A DNA stretch of 64,000 nt from Pseudomonas sp. Irchel s3h17. Lineage in GTDB: Bacteria > Pseudomonadota > Gammaproteobacteria > Pseudomonadales > Pseudomonadaceae. The stretch covers positions 62,001 to 126,000 of the forward strand of contig NZ_FYDL01000010.1 of the NCBI RefSeq assembly GCF_900187505.1. The letters are read 5' to 3'. Both the position numbers and the translations under genes were made by a program. Positions 17,645 to 26,512 of this stretch are shown piece by piece (within the stretch, counting starts at the first letter, position 1; each line of letters opens with the position of its first letter). The notes beneath the pieces were generated by a model that was given only the letters and a program-made list of their open reading frames with translations, did not search any database and had not been told where the DNA came from.

Positions 17645-17671
17645 TTAGTTTTAACTAAACGGCACTAAACT
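17645..17671. promoter_or_regulatory. Half-site cluster upstream of the S24 repressor (candidate operator)
   Basis: GTTAGT is followed by two copies of ACTAAAC whose starts are exactly 10 bases apart; the first pair forms the inverted repeat TTAGTT-TT-AACTAA. The region is AT-rich compared with its surroundings and lies about 90 to 120 bases before the repressor start, as expected for an autoregulated CI/LexA-like gene. Confidence 0.5.
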
Positions 17672-17721
17672 TTATTCCAAACTGTATTATTTTTAAGTGT
17701 GAGTTGATGTTTTAACGCGCA

Positions 17722-17746
17722 TGAAAAACCCCGGCTAGCCGGGGTT
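17722..17746 (-). terminator. Intrinsic terminator of ppa
   Basis: A perfect 20-base palindrome AACCCCGGCTAGCCGGGGTT is followed on the minus strand by TTTTTC-like T residues. It lies about 37 bases after the ppa stop. Confidence 0.8.
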
Positions 17747-17783
17747 CTTCGAGTGTTTGAAGCCTGCGGATGATCGCTGTTGC

Positions 17784-18311
17784 TTAGCCTTTGTAGGCGG
17801 CAACCGACTTCATGATTTCGGCGCGAGCGGCTTCAGCGTCGCCCCAACCTTCGATCTTCACCCATTTGCCTTTTTCGAGGTCTTTGTAGTTCTCGAAGAA
17901 GTGCTTGATCTGTTCCAGCAGCAGGCCTGGCAGATCAGTGTATTCCTTCACGTCAACGTACAGCTGGGACAGCTTGTCGTGTGGGACTGCGATGACTTTG
18001 GCATCGCCGCCGCCGTCGTCGGTCATGTTCAGGATGCCGACTGGACGCGCGCGGATTACCGAGCCTGGAGCAACCGGGTAAGGGGTGACAACCAGTACGT
18101 CGAGGGGATCACCGTCGTCCGCCAGGGTGTTCGGGATGAAACCGTAGTTGGCCGGGTAGAACATTGGGGTGGCCATGAAACGGTCAACGAACAGGCAATC
18201 GGTGTCTTTGTCGATTTCGTATTTGATCGGCGCGTGGTTGGCCGGAATCTCGATCGCGACGTAGATGTCGTTCGGCAGGTCTTTGCCAGCCGGAATCTTG
18301 CTGTAGCTCAT
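17784..18311 (-). CDS. ppa: Inorganic pyrophosphatase
   Basis: Cytoplasmic family I pyrophosphatase that hydrolyses PPi and pulls biosynthetic reactions forward. The 175-residue length is standard. Visible are [38 protein letters not shown] (active-site aspartates in DGDPLDVLV) and [14 protein letters not shown] terminator follows closely, and no neighbour overlaps it, so it is probably a single-gene unit. Confidence 0.97.
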   Translation of the reverse strand: MSYSKIPAGKDLPNDIYVAIEIPANHAPIKYEIDKDTDCLFVDRFMATPMFYPANYGFIPNTLADDGDPLDVLVVTPYPVAPGSVIRARPVGILNMTDDGGGDAKVIAVPHDKLSQLYVDVKEYTDLPGLLLEQIKHFFENYKDLEKGKWVKIEGWGDAEAARAEIMKSVAAYKG

Positions 18312-18460
18312 TGGGCGGTGCCCCCGTAAGTGGCCAGATGACTGGCCGGATTGACCAAAAAGTGGCGGCGATTATAGGCATATTCCACCGCCGGTGCCAC
18401 GTACCGGAGGTCGAATGGACCTAGGTCATAGACCAAGGTCGCGAACCAAGGTCGCGGACC

Positions 18461-19273
18461 TTACCCGTGTGTCTGATAGTCTGGATGCCCGGCTTGCAGG
18501 CACGCAAGCCTGGCCAGTGGGTCCTGGCGATAAAACAGCTGTAGCTGCTGATACACCTGTGGATAAGTGGCGTGCAGCAAATCCGGGGCGCTGAAGAAAT
18601 ACTCGCTGGTGACCGCGAAGAACTCCGCCGGGTTTTCCGCGGCGTAGGGGTCGATCGGCGTGTCGGCATCAGGGTTGTGGTCGAGTTGGCGGTTGAGGTC
18701 GTCGTAGGCATGTTGCATCACCCTGGCCCAGTCACTGACCCGCATGTCGCTGTGCAGTGGCGGCAAGCCGTTGGCGTCGCCATTGAGCATGTCGAGCTTG
18801 TGCGCCAGCTCATGGATCACCAGGTTGTAGCCTTCCCAGCCACCGCTGGCCATGACCCCCGGCCAGGCCAGGATGACCGGGCCCTGCTGCCAGGCTTCAC
18901 CGCTGTGTTCGCCATCCCACTCGTGCTCGACACCGCTGGCATCGCGATGACGCTGGGGGCTGATAAAGTCATCGGGATAGAGCACGATTTCATGAAAGCC
19001 CTGGTACCAGTTCAAGTCCCCCAGGTGCAGTAACGGCAATTGGGCCTGGGCGGCGAGCAGCAGGCGCTGTTCCTGATGCAGCTCGACGCCGGTCAGGCAG
19101 GTCAGGTGCTTGTCTTGCAGGAAGAGCACGGAGGATTCGCGCAGCCACTGGTCTTCGGCCTCGCTCAGGCCGTCGAGAAAATGCAGGTGCTGGCGTACTC
19201 GCTGCCAGGTGTCATCGGTCACGGGGTGCTTGGCCAGTGTGCGCTGGCGACGCCAGGTGCTGAGGAGTCCCAT
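18461..19273 (-). CDS. mtfA: MtfA-type zinc metallopeptidase (M90 family)
   Basis: A 270-residue cytoplasmic protein with zinc motif HELAH in LVIHELAHKLDMLNGD, and the family segments FLQDKHLTCLTGVEL and ENPAEFFAVTSEYFFSAP, where the glutamate is a third zinc ligand. In E. coli, MtfA binds the glucose regulator Mlc; here the physiological target is unknown. It follows the dedA-type gene by six bases on the same strand, so the pair is probably co-transcribed. Confidence 0.88.
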   Translation of the reverse strand: MGLLSTWRRQRTLAKHPVTDDTWQRVRQHLHFLDGLSEAEDQWLRESSVLFLQDKHLTCLTGVELHQEQRLLLAAQAQLPLLHLGDLNWYQGFHEIVLYPDDFISPQRHRDASGVEHEWDGEHSGEAWQQGPVILAWPGVMASGGWEGYNLVIHELAHKLDMLNGDANGLPPLHSDMRVSDWARVMQHAYDDLNRQLDHNPDADTPIDPYAAENPAEFFAVTSEYFFSAPDLLHATYPQVYQQLQLFYRQDPLARLACLQAGHPDYQTHG

Positions 19274-19279
19274 GAGCGG

Positions 19280-19936
19280 TCAGCGCGGCTGGGCTTTGGA
19301 GCTCGAAGCGCCAAGGCGGCTGCGAATGACGCCAATGATCATCGGCACCAGGGACAGCAGAATGATGCCCACTACCAGCAACGACAGGTTTTGCTTGATG
19401 AACGGTACGTTGCCGAAGAAGTAGCCGAGGGTGACGAGACCGCCGACCCACAGCAGGGTGCCGAACACGCTGAACGCAAAGAAGCGTGGGTAAGGCATTT
19501 TCGCGACGCCGGCGACGAAGGGCGCAAAGGTCCGGATGATCGGCATAAAGCGGGCCAGGGTCACGGTCTTGCCACCGTGCTTGTCATAGAAATCGTGGGT
19601 TTGTTGCAGGTAGTCCCGGCGGAAGATTTTCGAGTCCGGATTACTGAACAGTTTTTCGCCCACCGTTCGACCGATGACATAGTTGGTGCTGTCCCCGAGT
19701 ATCGCCGCGAGCATCAGCAGGCCGGCCAGCAGCACCGGGTCCATGCCACCACCGGCCGCGACGGCGCCGGCGATGAACAACAGCGAATCGCCCGGCAGGA
19801 ACGGCATGACCACCAGGCCGGTTTCGCAAAAGATCACCAGAAACAGAATGGCGTAGATCCATGGCCCGTAATTGGTCACCAGCAAATCGAGGTAGACGTC
19901 GAGATGCAGGATTAGGTCGATCGGGTTGAAATCCAT
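19280..19936 (-). CDS. DedA family membrane protein
   Basis: A 218-residue inner-membrane protein of the DedA/SNARE-associated family, members of which act as undecaprenyl-phosphate or phospholipid flippases and support membrane-potential homeostasis. The family motifs are clear: FCETGLVVMPFLPGDSLLF near residue 40 and RFMPIIRTFAPFVAGVAKM near residue 130, between about five membrane segments. The start at MDFNPIDL is chosen because the extra 11 codons upstream look unlike the family. The mtfA-like gene follows immediately. Confidence 0.92.
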   Translation of the reverse strand: MDFNPIDLILHLDVYLDLLVTNYGPWIYAILFLVIFCETGLVVMPFLPGDSLLFIAGAVAAGGGMDPVLLAGLLMLAAILGDSTNYVIGRTVGEKLFSNPDSKIFRRDYLQQTHDFYDKHGGKTVTLARFMPIIRTFAPFVAGVAKMPYPRFFAFSVFGTLLWVGGLVTLGYFFGNVPFIKQNLSLLVVGIILLSLVPMIIGVIRSRLGASSSKAQPR

Positions 19937-20300
19937 GGAGGGCACCTGGGTAGCGGCTCGGCTCGGCAAGCCTGTGCGGATAGTCTGGGAAGTAAGGCTA
20001 CAGGGCTGTGGATGATTTCTTACGGCCCATAGATGTCGAAATTATACGGACAGAAGAGTGAAAAGCGTGTGGAGTTTGTAGCGAGGGGTTACAAGGGGGC
20101 AGTGAAGGTGTTGATGCGCGGGGTTGATCGTCGTGGCGAGGGGGCTCGTCGGAGCGCCGCCCCACCCCGTTCGGCCGCGAAGCAACCGCACTCCAGTAGC
20201 GGAGTCTGCCTGAAAGATCGAGTCCTGTGGTTTTGGGAGTGCTTTGCACTCCAACGGGGGCAAGCCCCCTCGCCACAGAAGCCCGTCTCACCATGGACTG
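19937..20300. other. Intergenic region dominated by a REP doublet
   Basis: 364 bases between the dedA-type gene and the GNAT gene, both on the minus strand. Apart from the REP doublet listed separately, no coding frame with a ribosome site or known RNA was recognised. Any dedA promoter should lie in its left part, which is AT-richer around 20035-20075. Confidence 0.55.
20133..20276. repeat. REP doublet upstream of dedA
   Basis: Arms begin GTGGCGAGGGGGCT and end CCCCCTCGCCAC, the same family as the other doublets here, with a GC-rich linker that contains two smaller inverted segments. Placed between two minus-strand genes. Confidence 0.8.
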
Positions 20301-20762
20301 TTACAGCTCGTCGCTGATCGGCAGCACGTAGTTCTTGAACTCGGTGTCTTCACGAAAACCGATGGACTCATAGGTTTTGCGTGCCACTTCATTGTTGCTG
20401 CTGGTGGACACTCGCATACGGACCGCCTGGGTTTCCTTGGCCATTTTCTTCGCGGTGCGCATCAGGTTGTCGGCGACCAGTTGGCGGCGCGCGTCTTCGG
20501 CGACGTAGATGTCATTGAGGATCCATACGCGCTTGAGCGACAGGGACGAAAAGCTCGGATACAGCTGGCAAAAGCCCAGCAGCCGGTTGTCCTCATCATC
20601 GGGCAGGGCCAGGTAGATGACCGACTCCTTGCGTCGCAGACGCTTTTCCAGAAAGGCCCTGGAGGAGTCTGGATAGGGGAGCGAGCCATAGAACTCGCGG
20701 TATTTGACGAACAACGGCGTCAGTAGGTCCAGGTGCTCGAGGGTGGCTTGAATAATCCGCAT
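20301..20762 (-). CDS. GNAT family N-acetyltransferase
   Basis: A 153-residue acetyltransferase: MRIIQATLEHLDLLTPLFVKY at the N-terminus, LNDIYVAEDARRQLVADNLM as the acetyl-CoA-binding motif A region, and STSSNNEVARKTYESIGF as motif B. The substrate is not predictable. Start chosen at the ATG preceded by GAGG; an upstream extension would lack the fold. A related gene sits next to eutBC in other pseudomonads, but no functional link is shown here. Confidence 0.88.
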   Translation of the reverse strand: MRIIQATLEHLDLLTPLFVKYREFYGSLPYPDSSRAFLEKRLRRKESVIYLALPDDEDNRLLGFCQLYPSFSSLSLKRVWILNDIYVAEDARRQLVADNLMRTAKKMAKETQAVRMRVSTSSNNEVARKTYESIGFREDTEFKNYVLPISDEL

Positions 20763-20891
20763 GCTAGGCCTCAACTTCAATGTAGATATGACGGCAGTTT
20801 CCAGTGGACTTGACGGCAATCGGTTCAAGACTCGGGCGGCCGTTCGTCGACTCTGCCTCAAAGCGGAACTAAAACGCAACGCGGATTCGGC

Positions 20892-21731
20892 TCAGGCATC
20901 CAGCGGGCTTAGCAGGAAGTTTCCTTTGATGGTGGCGTCATTTTTTGACTCGAGAGTCTGCACCTGGGCCTCATCTTTCAGATGAACGCCCGACAGCTGT
21001 CGCCGACATGCCTCACGCATCAGGTACAGCAAGCGGTGTACGGCCATGCCATAGCTCAAGCCTTCCAGCCGCACGTTGGAAATGCAGTTGCGATAGGCAT
21101 CGGTCAGGCCGACTTTTGGATTATAGGTGAAATATAAACCAAGGCTGTCGGGCGAGCTGAGGCCTGGGCGCTCCCCGATCAGGATCACCACCATCCTGGC
21201 GCCCAGCCGTTCGCCGATTTCATCGGCCACGGCAACGCGACCCTGTTCCACCAGAATCACCGGTGACAACGACCAGCCTTCGGCCTGCGTCTGCTCCTCC
21301 ATGCGTGCCAGGAACGGCAGGGTGTGTCGATGCACGGCCAATGCCGACAGACCGTCCGCCACCACCACCGCCAAATCAACGCCGCCAGGCGTGCTCGCGG
21401 CATGTTCGCGCAGTCTTTGCGCGGATTCATCGCTGAGCTTTCGGCCCAGGTCCGGGCGTTGCAGGTAGCTGTTGCGATCGGTGGCGGCGCTGTGCAGCAG
21501 CAGGCTGTCGCGTCCGCGTTCGGCCAGTTGGGCGCGCAGTCCTGCAGAGTCGAAGGGCAGGTGTACGGCATCGCGGGCTTGCGCGTGGGCGTACTGAAAG
21601 TCCAACTGAGCGCCGGTCGGCAGGCTGGTGCCGGTGCGTCCCAGGGCGATGCGCGCCGGTGTCAGGCGACGCAGTTCCAGTAACGGGTTTTGTGGATCCA
21701 GGGGTCGTTTGTCCATTAGCACGTCACTCAT
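20892..21731 (-). CDS. eutC: Ethanolamine ammonia-lyase small subunit
   Basis: Small subunit of the adenosylcobalamin-dependent lyase that converts ethanolamine to acetaldehyde and ammonia. The 279-residue protein has the family segments [15 protein letters not shown] near residue 25, [40 protein letters not shown] and [20 protein letters not shown]. Its ATG overlaps the eutB stop by four bases, so the two subunits are co-translated. It ends the catabolic group. Confidence 0.96.
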   Translation of the reverse strand: MSDVLMDKRPLDPQNPLLELRRLTPARIALGRTGTSLPTGAQLDFQYAHAQARDAVHLPFDSAGLRAQLAERGRDSLLLHSAATDRNSYLQRPDLGRKLSDESAQRLREHAASTPGGVDLAVVVADGLSALAVHRHTLPFLARMEEQTQAEGWSLSPVILVEQGRVAVADEIGERLGARMVVILIGERPGLSSPDSLGLYFTYNPKVGLTDAYRNCISNVRLEGLSYGMAVHRLLYLMREACRRQLSGVHLKDEAQVQTLESKNDATIKGNFLLSPLDA

Positions 21732-23122
21732 CCCAATTGCCCCATGGCCTGGCGAAAGGCCGGTGGCAGGCCGTTGCCGAAGTGAACCTTGCCGTCGCCC
21801 TGGGTGAAAATACCCATTTTTGCCAGCCACGCCTCGAACTCCGGTGCCGGTTTCAGGCCCAGGGTCTGACGCGCGTAGAGGGCATCGTGAAACGAGGTGG
21901 TCTGGTAGTTGAGCATGATGTCATCGGAGCCGGGAATGCCCATGATGAAGTTGATGCCGGCCACGCCCAGCAGGGTCAACAGGGTGTCCATGTCATCCTG
22001 GTCCGCTTCGGCGTGGTTGGTGTAGCAGATGTCACAGCCCATCGGCACGCCCAGCAACTTGCCGCAGAAGTGATCTTCCAGGCCGGCGCGAATGATCTGT
22101 TTGCCGTTGTACAGGTATTCGGGACCGATAAAGCCGACTACGGTGTTGACCAGGAATGGCTTGAAGTGCCGGGCCACGGCATAGGCACGGGTCTCGCAGG
22201 TTTGCTGGTCGATGCCATGGTGGGCGTTGGCCGACAGCGCGCTGCCCTGGCCGGTTTCGAAGTACATCAGGTTCTGTCCCAGGGTCCCGCGATTGAGGCT
22301 CAACCCCGCGTCATAGCCTTCCTGCAACAGGCTCAGGCTGATACCGAAACTGGCATTGGCCGCCTCGGTGCCGGCGATCGACTGGAACACCAGGTCCAGC
22401 GGCACGCCCCGGTTGATCGCCTCGATGGAGGTGGTGACGTGGGTCAGCACGCAGGCCTGGGTCGGAATCTCGTAGCGCTGGATGACCGCGTCGAGCATTT
22501 CCAGCATCGCGCAGATCGACGCGATGCTGTCGGTGGCCGGGTTGATGCCGATCATCGCGTCGCCATTGCCGTACAGCAGGCCGTCGAGAATGCTCGCGGC
22601 GATGCCGGCCGGCTCGTCGGTGGGGTGGTTGGGTTGCAGGCGGGTCGACAGGCGCCCGCGCAGGCCCAGGGTGCCGCGAAATTGCGTGACGACCCGGATC
22701 TTCTGCGCCACCAGCACCAGGTCCTGCACGCGCATGATCTTGGAGACCGCCGCGGCCATTTCCGGTGTCAGGCCAGGAGCCAGAGCCCGCAGGCTGTGCT
22801 CGTCGGCGGCGTCGCTGAGCAGCCAGTCGCGAAAGCCGCCGACGGTGAGATGGCTGACGGTGGCAAACGCGGCGGCGTCGTGGGTGTCGATGATCAGTCG
22901 GGTGACTTCATCGACTTCATATGGGATCAGCACTTCTTGCAGGAAGTGCTTGAGCGGGATGTCGGCCAGGGCCATTTGCGCCGCCACCCGCTCGCCGTCG
23001 TTCTGCGCGGCGACACCGGCCAGGAAGTCCCCGGAGCGTGCCGGGCTGGCTTTGGCCATGACGTCCTTGAGGTCGTCGAAGCGGTAGGTCTGGGCGCCCA
23101 CGCTATGGGAAAAACTTGCCAT
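21728..23122 (-). CDS. eutB: Ethanolamine ammonia-lyase large subunit
   Basis: Catalytic large subunit of ethanolamine ammonia-lyase, a TIM barrel binding substrate and adenosylcobalamin with EutC. The 464-residue length is typical. Recognisable segments are [50 protein letters not shown], and [26 protein letters not shown] near the end. The start at MASFSHSV follows a GGAGA-type site; the longer frame upstream is discounted. No microcompartment shell genes accompany it, so this is the short, non-encapsulated pathway. Confidence 0.96.
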   Translation of the reverse strand: MASFSHSVGAQTYRFDDLKDVMAKASPARSGDFLAGVAAQNDGERVAAQMALADIPLKHFLQEVLIPYEVDEVTRLIIDTHDAAAFATVSHLTVGGFRDWLLSDAADEHSLRALAPGLTPEMAAAVSKIMRVQDLVLVAQKIRVVTQFRGTLGLRGRLSTRLQPNHPTDEPAGIAASILDGLLYGNGDAMIGINPATDSIASICAMLEMLDAVIQRYEIPTQACVLTHVTTSIEAINRGVPLDLVFQSIAGTEAANASFGISLSLLQEGYDAGLSLNRGTLGQNLMYFETGQGSALSANAHHGIDQQTCETRAYAVARHFKPFLVNTVVGFIGPEYLYNGKQIIRAGLEDHFCGKLLGVPMGCDICYTNHAEADQDDMDTLLTLLGVAGINFIMGIPGSDDIMLNYQTTSFHDALYARQTLGLKPAPEFEAWLAKMGIFTQGDGKVHFGNGLPPAFRQAMGQLG

Positions 23123-23220
23123 CTCAGTCTCCGTTTCAAATAGGACAGTGCGCTGCCCGGGGCCGGCCGTGGCTGAGAATGCCACGCTCGGTGTGGGCCG
23201 CGCACTTCAATACAGCGGAC

Positions 23221-24501
23221 TCAGGCCGTTGCCTTGGTACCATCGGGGTGCAGGGTTTCCGGCAGCGGCAGGCCCAGGTATTCGCCCTTGGCAATGATCC
23301 CGGCGGCGCGGTCCTCGGCTTCCAGTTGCAAGGCCTTGGGTACCGACAGCCAATACGCCAGGCCCACGGCAATGAAACCTGCACTTATCTTGCCAATCAG
23401 CACCGGCAGGATGATGGTGGGCTGGAAGTTGGCGGTGAAGGACAGGTGGTCGCCCAGCAGGAAGGCCGCGCACACGCCAAAGGCAATGTTGATCACCTTG
23501 TCTTTTGGCGGCATGAAACGCACCAGGCGGAACATGGCCAGGATGTTGGCGATAGTCGCCAGCATGCCGGCACTGCCGACGGCGCTCAGTCCGATCTTGC
23601 TGCCCAGGCTTTCCAGCGGTTTGCCCAGGTATTTGCGCAGCAGGTAGACCATCGGGAAGGCACCGGCCAGCATGATGCCGATGTAACCGGCGGTCTCCAG
23701 GGCGCGGGTCTGGTCTTCGGCGTCGGCGATGATCGGGTGGAACCCCCAGCTGCCGAACACCAGGGTGAACACCCCGGTGAAGTACTCGACGATGGAGAAC
23801 ACCAGCACCAGTTTGATCGCCGCGTCCAGGGTGCGGCCGAAGATGATGAAGCCCTTGATCATCATGTCCGGCAAAAAGCGCAGGCCCAGGGCCAAGGCCA
23901 CCACGAAAATCAGGATCGGCAGCAGGTTGGCGAAGATGCTACCCAGGCCCAGTGCCAGTTGATAGGTGGCTTCGCCGTTGGTGGACACCAGGTCCCGTAC
24001 CAGCGGGTTACTGAACGCGAGGATGACGCTGGCGATCAACACGCCCAGCGGGATAGTCAAAATACCCGACATGATGCCCAGGGCCATGTATTTGTGGTCA
24101 CGTTTGTCGAGCATCGCCAGGCCCATGGGGATCGAGAACACGATGGTCGCGCCGCCCATGAAACCGGTGATCAGCGCCATCACCAGCGCTTCTTTGCTGG
24201 CGGCCAGGGCCGAGGCCAGGTGATAGCCGCCCATGTCCGAGGCGATGATCATGGTCGCCGCCAACGCCGGGTCGGCGCCCAGGGAGCTGAAAAACGGGCC
24301 GAATGCTTTTTCGATGATCACGGTCAGGTAGGGGATGGAGGCCATGATGCCCGCCGCCGGCACGAAGATGTGGCCCGTGGCGTGGATGCCTTCCATGAAT
24401 TCTTTACCAAGCCCTTCATCGCTGTTGTAAATCGCCGCGAAGGCACCGAGTACGGCGCAGAGCATGATGAGATAGAGCACGTAATTGCCGATCTGATCCA
24501 T
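23221..24501 (-). CDS. eutH: Ethanolamine permease, EutH type
   Basis: A 426-residue inner-membrane protein with ten or more hydrophobic segments. It matches the EutH family in FMEGIHATGHIFVPAAGIMA near residue 35, IASDMGGYHLASALAAS near residue 85 and GAFPMVYLLRKYLGKP. EutH assists ethanolamine entry when external levels are low. It lies upstream of eutB on the same strand, 98 bases away, with an AGGA site before its ATG. Some pseudomonads have an APC-type permease (Eat) here instead. Confidence 0.9.
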   Translation of the reverse strand: MDQIGNYVLYLIMLCAVLGAFAAIYNSDEGLGKEFMEGIHATGHIFVPAAGIMASIPYLTVIIEKAFGPFFSSLGADPALAATMIIASDMGGYHLASALAASKEALVMALITGFMGGATIVFSIPMGLAMLDKRDHKYMALGIMSGILTIPLGVLIASVILAFSNPLVRDLVSTNGEATYQLALGLGSIFANLLPILIFVVALALGLRFLPDMMIKGFIIFGRTLDAAIKLVLVFSIVEYFTGVFTLVFGSWGFHPIIADAEDQTRALETAGYIGIMLAGAFPMVYLLRKYLGKPLESLGSKIGLSAVGSAGMLATIANILAMFRLVRFMPPKDKVINIAFGVCAAFLLGDHLSFTANFQPTIILPVLIGKISAGFIAVGLAYWLSVPKALQLEAEDRAAGIIAKGEYLGLPLPETLHPDGTKATA

Positions 24502-24656
24502 TGCGTTGTCCTTTCTTATTGTTGTTTTTTAAAGCGCGGATGTTGTGTGCACGATTGACGCAGTACGGTTTGGGAGTTTCTGGTTGCAACATTGCATTCG
24601 GCCGCTGATGGGCGCCGAATCCGATGCGAGAGTGAGTAGGGGCTGATGGCAAAGCG

Positions 24657-24684
24657 CCTCCCGGCGACCGAAGCCGCCGGGAGG
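24657..24684 (-). terminator. Hairpin terminator after the aldehyde dehydrogenase gene
   Basis: Stem CCTCCCGGCG/CGCCGGGAGG encloses an eight-base loop containing TTCG on the minus strand. It is only five bases after the preceding stop, but the T run is short (GCGCTTTGCC), so some read-through into eutH may occur. Confidence 0.65.
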
Positions 24685-24689
24685 ATCGA

Positions 24690-26210
24690 TCAGAAGAAGC
24701 CCAGCGGGTTGATGTCGTAGCTCACCAGCAGGTTTTTGGTCTGCTGATAGTGATCGAGCATCATTTTGTGGGTCTCACGGCCGACGCCGGACTTCTTGTA
24801 ACCGCCGAACGCGGCGTGCGCCGGGTACAGGTGGTAGCAGTTGGTCCACACACGGCCGGCCTTGATGGCGCGGCCCATGCGATAGGCGCGGTTGATGTCG
24901 CGGGTCCAGAGGCCGGCGCCCAGGCCGAACTCGGTGTCGTTGGCGATGGCCAGGGCTTCGGCTTCGTCCTTGAAGGTAGTGATGCTCACTACCGGGCCGA
25001 AGATTTCTTCCTGGAATACACGCATTTTGTTGGTGCCCTTGAGCAGGGTTGGCTGGATGTAATACCCGCTTGCCAGGTTGCCCTCGAGTTTTTCCACCTT
25101 GCCGCCGGTCAGCAGTTCGGCGCCTTCGCCCTTGGCGATTTCCAGGTACGAGAGGATTTTGTCGAACTGCTGCTCGGACGCCTGGGCGCCGACCATGGTG
25201 TCGGTGTCCAGCGGGTCGCCACGTTTGATTTGCAGGACCTTGTTCATGACCACTTTCATGAACTCGTCGTAGATCGACTCTTGCACCAGGGCACGGGACG
25301 GGCAGGTGCAGACTTCGCCCTGGTTGAAGAACGCCAGCACCAGGCCTTCAGCGGCTTTTTCGATGAAGGACGGTTCGGCCTGCATGATGTCGGCGAAGAA
25401 GATGTTCGGCGATTTGCCGCCCAGTTCCACGGTGGACGGAATGATGTTTTCGGCAGCGCATTTCATGATGTGCGAGCCGACCGGCGTCGAGCCGGTAAAG
25501 GCGATCTTGGCGATGCGCTTGCTGGTGGCCAGGGCTTCGCCGGCTTCTTTGCCGAACCCTTGCACCACGTTCAGCACGCCGGGTGGCAGCAGGTCGCCGA
25601 TCAGCTCCAGCAGCACGGTGATGCCCAGCGGCGTTTGCTCGGCGGGCTTGAGTACCACGCAGTTACCGGCCGCCAGGGCCGGAGCCAGTTTCCAGGCAGC
25701 CATCAGGATCGGGAAGTTCCACGGGATGATCTGCCCGACCACGCCCAGGGGTTCATGGATGTGATAGGCCACGGTATTGCCGTCGATTTCCGCGGCGCTG
25801 CCTTCCTGGGCCCGCAGGCAACCGGCGAAGTAGCGGAAGTGGTCCGCGGCCAGCGGGATGTCGGCGTTGAGGGTCTCGCGCACGGCTTTGCCGTTGTCCC
25901 AGCTTTCGGTGATTGCCAGGACTTCCAGGTTCTGTTCGATGCGGTCGGCAATTTTCAGCAGCACCAGCGAACGCGCCTGGGCAGAAGTGCTGCCCCAGGC
26001 ATCGGCGGCTGCGTGGGCAGCGTCCAGGGCCTTTTCGATGTCTTCGGCCGTGGAACGGGGGAATTCGGCAATCGGTTGGCCGTTGACCGGCGAGGTGTTG
26101 GTGAAGTACTGGCCTTTGACAGGCGCGACGAACTCGCCGCCGATGTAGTTACCGTATTTGCTCTTGAACGAAACGATAGCGCCTGCAGTACCGGGGTGAG
26201 CGTAACGCAT
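24690..26210 (-). CDS. exaC: Aldehyde dehydrogenase, ExaC-like
   Basis: NAD-dependent aldehyde dehydrogenase of 506 residues, very like acetaldehyde dehydrogenase ExaC; here it should oxidise acetaldehyde from ethanolamine to acetate. Motifs: [20 protein letters not shown] (cofactor binding), [26 protein letters not shown] (catalytic Glu) and [15 protein letters not shown] (catalytic Cys). The start at [11 protein letters not shown] matches the family; extra upstream codons overlap the promoter region. A sigma-54 promoter lies about 70 bases upstream, so the gene is probably induced by the divergent activator. Confidence 0.95.
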   Translation of the reverse strand: MRYAHPGTAGAIVSFKSKYGNYIGGEFVAPVKGQYFTNTSPVNGQPIAEFPRSTAEDIEKALDAAHAAADAWGSTSAQARSLVLLKIADRIEQNLEVLAITESWDNGKAVRETLNADIPLAADHFRYFAGCLRAQEGSAAEIDGNTVAYHIHEPLGVVGQIIPWNFPILMAAWKLAPALAAGNCVVLKPAEQTPLGITVLLELIGDLLPPGVLNVVQGFGKEAGEALATSKRIAKIAFTGSTPVGSHIMKCAAENIIPSTVELGGKSPNIFFADIMQAEPSFIEKAAEGLVLAFFNQGEVCTCPSRALVQESIYDEFMKVVMNKVLQIKRGDPLDTDTMVGAQASEQQFDKILSYLEIAKGEGAELLTGGKVEKLEGNLASGYYIQPTLLKGTNKMRVFQEEIFGPVVSITTFKDEAEALAIANDTEFGLGAGLWTRDINRAYRMGRAIKAGRVWTNCYHLYPAHAAFGGYKKSGVGRETHKMMLDHYQQTKNLLVSYDINPLGFF

Positions 26211-26277
26211 GATGAGTGTCTCCTTGGCTTTTGTGCTTATAAGGGAGTACGCGCAATAAGCGCTTGTATAAGCGTAG

Positions 26278-26293
26278 AGCAAAGGTCGGGCCA
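26278..26293 (-). promoter_or_regulatory. Sigma-54 promoter for the aldehyde dehydrogenase/eut genes
   Basis: On the minus strand the sequence TGGCCCGACCTTTGCT has GG and GC separated by exactly ten bases and matches the consensus TGGCAC-N5-TTGC at all but one key position. Transcription would begin about 12 bases downstream, roughly 55 to 60 bases before the coding start. The divergent gene encodes a sigma-54-dependent activator. Confidence 0.75.
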
Positions 26294-26353
26294 CTGCGCT
26301 GCAGGTCAGGTAAATCAAGGGCTTGCGTGATTGTTGAAGGCGCTGTCATCAGG

Positions 26354-26416
26354 GCCTGTGACGGATGCGGTACAAGGCCTGTGACACTTTGTACCGCTTG
26401 TGGCACAGCCTGTGAC
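26354..26416. promoter_or_regulatory. Repeated upstream activator sites between eutR and the eut promoter
   Basis: GCCTGTGAC occurs three times (starting at 26354, 26377 and 26408) and a perfect nine-base inverted repeat GCGGTACAA/TTGTACCGC (arms 26367-26375 and 26389-26397) surrounds the middle copy. The block is 60 to 140 bases upstream of the sigma-54 promoter, the normal distance for enhancer binding. EutR is the likely ligand. Confidence 0.65.
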
Positions 26417-26512
26417 TGGCAGGTCGGGCCGGCATTGCAATACGGGTGAGGCTGGAGGATGCTGGGCGTCACCTCACACAAGGCCTTCCAGCCCCGGGGA
26501 GAACAATAAGAA

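Noticed and set aside
20033..20317. Open frame across the REP doublet upstream of dedA
   Set aside because: It is made of REP arms and linker, without a ribosome site.
24750..26330. 526-codon open frame opposite the aldehyde dehydrogenase gene
   Set aside because: Antisense shadow of a well-conserved gene; no ribosome site and no family likeness. Similar shadows opposite dxs, eutB and eutH were set aside for the same reason.
26420..26450. Sigma-54 promoter for eutR on the plus strand
   Set aside because: The GGCCGGCATTGC-like segment has nine rather than ten bases between GG and GC.
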